A DNA stretch of 22,997 nt from a virus. Shown in pieces: positions 21,391 to 22,997 of this stretch. The notes under the pieces are model-generated. The model ran no database searches. It was not told where the DNA came from and saw only the letters and a list, made by a program, of their open reading frames with translations. The DNA lies in IMG/VR virus record IMGVR_UViG_3300032249_000148, positions 1 to 22,997 of that record. One strand, 5' to 3'. Each line of letters starts with the position of its first letter. Position 1 is the first letter of the stretch. The position numbers were made by a program, and so were the translations under genes.

Positions 21391-22682
21391 TACACCATCC
21401 TGCCTTTGGTTTTGCCACGCTGGGCGCAACCATCACCGCGACTGACAAATCCGCCTTTCTTGAAGGCTGGGATCTTGCCGCCTTTCTTGGCTGAAAGTCC
21501 TTCCCGTTCAAGCACTTCATCGGTCTTTGGACCACGTTTCTCACCCACCGGCTTGTTAAACTTATTACCCGTAGCTTTAACTTCCCCGCTGGCTTTGGGG
21601 CGACCGGTAGTAGCACTTCCTTTATTTGGGAAGCGCCTATTGTCCGGAGTTTGGCGCTTAGATGCTGCACGCTTAGCCGCTTCTGCTGCCACTTCATCAG
21701 CAGCATTTTTGGAGGACTTATCAGCGGCTTCTTTAGCGCTTTTGCCAGCGGCTTCAAACTTCTCCTTAGCTTCACGCGCCCGACGCATTGGTTCGGTTTC
21801 CCGTACGCCCATCTGTTCCGCAAGGGTTTGTTCTTTAGCAGGTGCGGGTTCTTTTGGTTTAGCCCGTACAACTGCGGGGGTCCTAGGTACGGTAATCTCC
21901 GGTTTCTCTTCGGGAAATTTACCTGTTCCTTTCCCTTCCGCTCTGGGAGCGGATTCAAACATCCGGCCCAGACCCATAGCGCCACGAATACCAGCACCTA
22001 GACCGCGCCCAACTGCGGTAGCGCCTAGCGTGGATTGAGCAAGCTGCCTACCGGCCAAACCTCTGTTGTCAATCTTCTCCCCTTCATATGGGGTTTTTAC
22101 ATCCGTACCGGGGATCTCATCCGGGCTGGCGGCTCTGGTTTTGGGGGTAGTGGGTGGGGTTTTTTCAGCGGCAGGTGCAGAAGGTTTTGTTCTAGCTCCA
22201 CGCGCGTTCTCAATGTTTCTGTAAGAAGTATCTTCTTTAGGAGCAGCGGGTCTGGGTTTGGGAGCGGCGCGTTTAAAAGTTTGGCCCCCGCTGGTAGGAC
22301 TTGCGCTACCTTCGTAGTCGTCACGCTTTGAATCCCTTTGCGTTGGGTAGTCGTAGCTGGTTTCGCCGCGATTTACAGCCGTGCTTTGAACAGAAGGCTT
22401 TACAACCGGAGCGGTTTCCTCTGGCTTAGCAGGGGCTTTGGCTGGGGCTGTAGCTTTGTCTTCGTCAGCAGCTTTCTTCGGAGGCTGACGCTCTTCAATC
22501 GGAGCAGATGGCTCGTCTTTAGAGCGGCGACCCATGAAGAAGTTTTTGATTCCTTCCATAGCTCTTTCGCGGCGCTCGGGATCAAATTCCGTCTTATTAG
22601 TAAAGATTGAGGCGGCGCTTTCTCCCTCACTACTACCAAGACCACCTTCGCTAAAACGCTTGAATTTTTTGAGCTTTCTCAT
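21390..22682 (-). CDS. Low-complexity Lys/Ala/Pro-rich virion-cluster protein with KKGG and CAQRGKT C-terminal motif
   Basis: A 430-residue protein of mostly disordered composition, rich in K, P, A, E and R. It starts MRKLKKFKRFSEGG, which contains an FSEGG motif also found in other proteins here. Residues around 60 to 200 are Pro/Ala/Lys linker. Around 290 to 340 is a charged Ala-rich helix (REAKEKFEAAGKSAKEAADK). The C terminus carries two KGG motifs (KKGGKIPAFKKGG) and then DGCAQRGKTKGRMV. The same CAQRGKT motif ends the next protein. No enzyme signature is present. I infer a virion-associated or assembly protein from its place beside neck genes. Long open frames on the opposite strand here are shadows of the biased codon use. 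Confidence 0.8.
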   Translation of the reverse strand: MRKLKKFKRFSEGGLGSSEGESAASIFTNKTEFDPERRERAMEGIKNFFMGRRSKDEPSAPIEERQPPKKAADEDKATAPAKAPAKPEETAPVVKPSVQSTAVNRGETSYDYPTQRDSKRDDYEGSASPTSGGQTFKRAAPKPRPAAPKEDTSYRNIENARGARTKPSAPAAEKTPPTTPKTRAASPDEIPGTDVKTPYEGEKIDNRGLAGRQLAQSTLGATAVGRGLGAGIRGAMGLGRMFESAPRAEGKGTGKFPEEKPEITVPRTPAVVRAKPKEPAPAKEQTLAEQMGVRETEPMRRAREAKEKFEAAGKSAKEAADKSSKNAADEVAAEAAKRAASKRQTPDNRRFPNKGSATTGRPKASGEVKATGNKFNKPVGEKRGPKTDEVLEREGLSAKKGGKIPAFKKGGFVSRGDGCAQRGKTKGRMV

Positions 22683-22921
22683 TTGTGCTGCTCCATAAGC
22701 CGATCAATCTTACTTTCAAGACGATCAAGGCGGTCAAAGATGCGATTTATGTCCGCGTCTAGCTGCGTCTTGGTAACGTACTCTTTGGCGATCTCTTCGC
22801 GGGTCTTGTTAATCAGTACTTGAAGGCGTTTTACCTCGTCATACATGCTCTTGAGGAAGAACCCAGCAATGCTAACACCTACCGAAAGAACTGCGTTCCA
22901 AATAGTATGTTCCATGACCAT
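22679..22921 (-). CDS. Small membrane-anchored coiled-coil protein
   Basis: A protein of about 80 residues. Near the N terminus (MEHTIWNAVLSVGVSIAGFF) is one hydrophobic stretch long enough to cross a membrane. A charged heptad-like helix follows (EVKRLQVLINKTREE and DRLDRLESKIDRLMEQ). This membrane anchor plus coiled coil occurs in many small phage proteins, including XhlA-like haemolysins and unnamed structural-cluster proteins, and function cannot be settled from layout. The ATG at 22921 overlaps the upstream TGA; an ATG six bases downstream (22915) is equally plausible and gives 78 residues. Its stop overlaps the next start as ATGA, so the two are probably translationally coupled. It lies far from the lysis genes, so a holin role is less likely. 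Confidence 0.75.
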   Translation of the reverse strand: MVMEHTIWNAVLSVGVSIAGFFLKSMYDEVKRLQVLINKTREEIAKEYVTKTQLDADINRIFDRLDRLESKIDRLMEQHK

Positions 22922-22997
22922 CACCCGTTAACTGCCAAGTACTCTTTCCACTCAGGGGCGTCAGCGTTTGCAAGCAGGTACTGCGCTGCAAATTCAA
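22921..22997 (-). CDS. C-terminal end of an unidentified gene, cut by the window edge
   Basis: Only the last 24 residues are inside the window; the open frame reads EFAAQYLLANADAPEWKEYL followed by AVNG and a TGA stop. The stop overlaps the ATG of the next gene (TGATG), which fits the tight packing of the rest of the cluster. No family can be recognised from so short a piece. Its position upstream of small structural genes makes a virion or packaging role possible, but that is inference only. Confidence 0.6.
   Translation of the reverse strand, partial: EFAAQYLLANADAPEWKEYLAVNG

Noticed and set aside
21340-22038. Long plus-strand open frame of 232 residues opposite the 430-residue gene
   Set aside because: It is hydrophobic, Ser/Leu/Ala/Pro-rich shadow sequence with no conserved pattern, lying opposite a gene with a clear N-terminal and C-terminal motif and correct coupling to both neighbours.
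1-22997. Integrated prophage boundary or attachment site
   Set aside because: No integrase, tRNA gene, direct-repeat boundary or host gene was seen; the whole window is phage structural and lysis sequence.

Overview
This window is the virion-structure and lysis part of a tailed bacteriophage (Caudoviricetes) genome. Every gene I can support lies on the minus strand, so the reading order runs from base 22997 down to base 1. The neck adaptor, a beta-rich tail-nozzle protein, several short fibres and three very large repeat-rich proteins, with no tape-measure or sheath gene in view, suggest a short-tailed (podovirus-type) phage. From memory the gene set resembles uncultured freshwater or marine phages with an SU10-type adaptor. 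A Gram-negative (Pseudomonadota) host is a weak inference from the GH108 endolysin and 3TM-type holin. No integrase, repressor or att site is visible.

Right-hand region (22997 to 19250): the tail of a truncated upstream gene, a membrane-anchored coiled-coil protein, and a run of small basic Gly/Lys-rich proteins of unknown function. Two adjacent proteins end in the same CAQRGKT motif. They are followed by a candidate neck protein and a zinc-ribbon protein. Middle region (19250 to 14560): two small proteins, the SU10-like adaptor, then a fibre/adhesin cassette of a beta-rich protein, a Trp-repeat miniprotein, a tail fibre, another beta-rich protein, a polyglycine adhesin and a possible fibre-associated protein, ending with a small acidic protein. 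Lysis region (14525 to 13150): an endonuclease VII-type HNH nuclease behind a strong hairpin, a GH108 endolysin and a holin. Left-hand region (13150 to 1): the nozzle protein, a small structural protein, a 1624-residue repeat-rich protein, two likely internal virion proteins and the first 980 residues of a giant polyvalent or ejected protein that runs off the window.

The genes are packed as one polycistronic unit. Most junctions are ATGA, TAATG, TGATG, TAGTG or TTGA overlaps, or gaps under 10 bases. Only two gaps exceed 10 bases, both around the small acidic gene and the nuclease, which marks the fibre-to-lysis boundary as the likely regulated or inserted point. No stretch over 300 bases lacks a gene.

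The least explained features are a KGG/GGG motif shared by at least eight otherwise unrelated proteins, the CAQRGKT tail motif, the hairpin covering the nuclease ribosome-binding region, and the nested repeats in the 1624-residue protein. All family names come from motif recognition by eye; no search was run.
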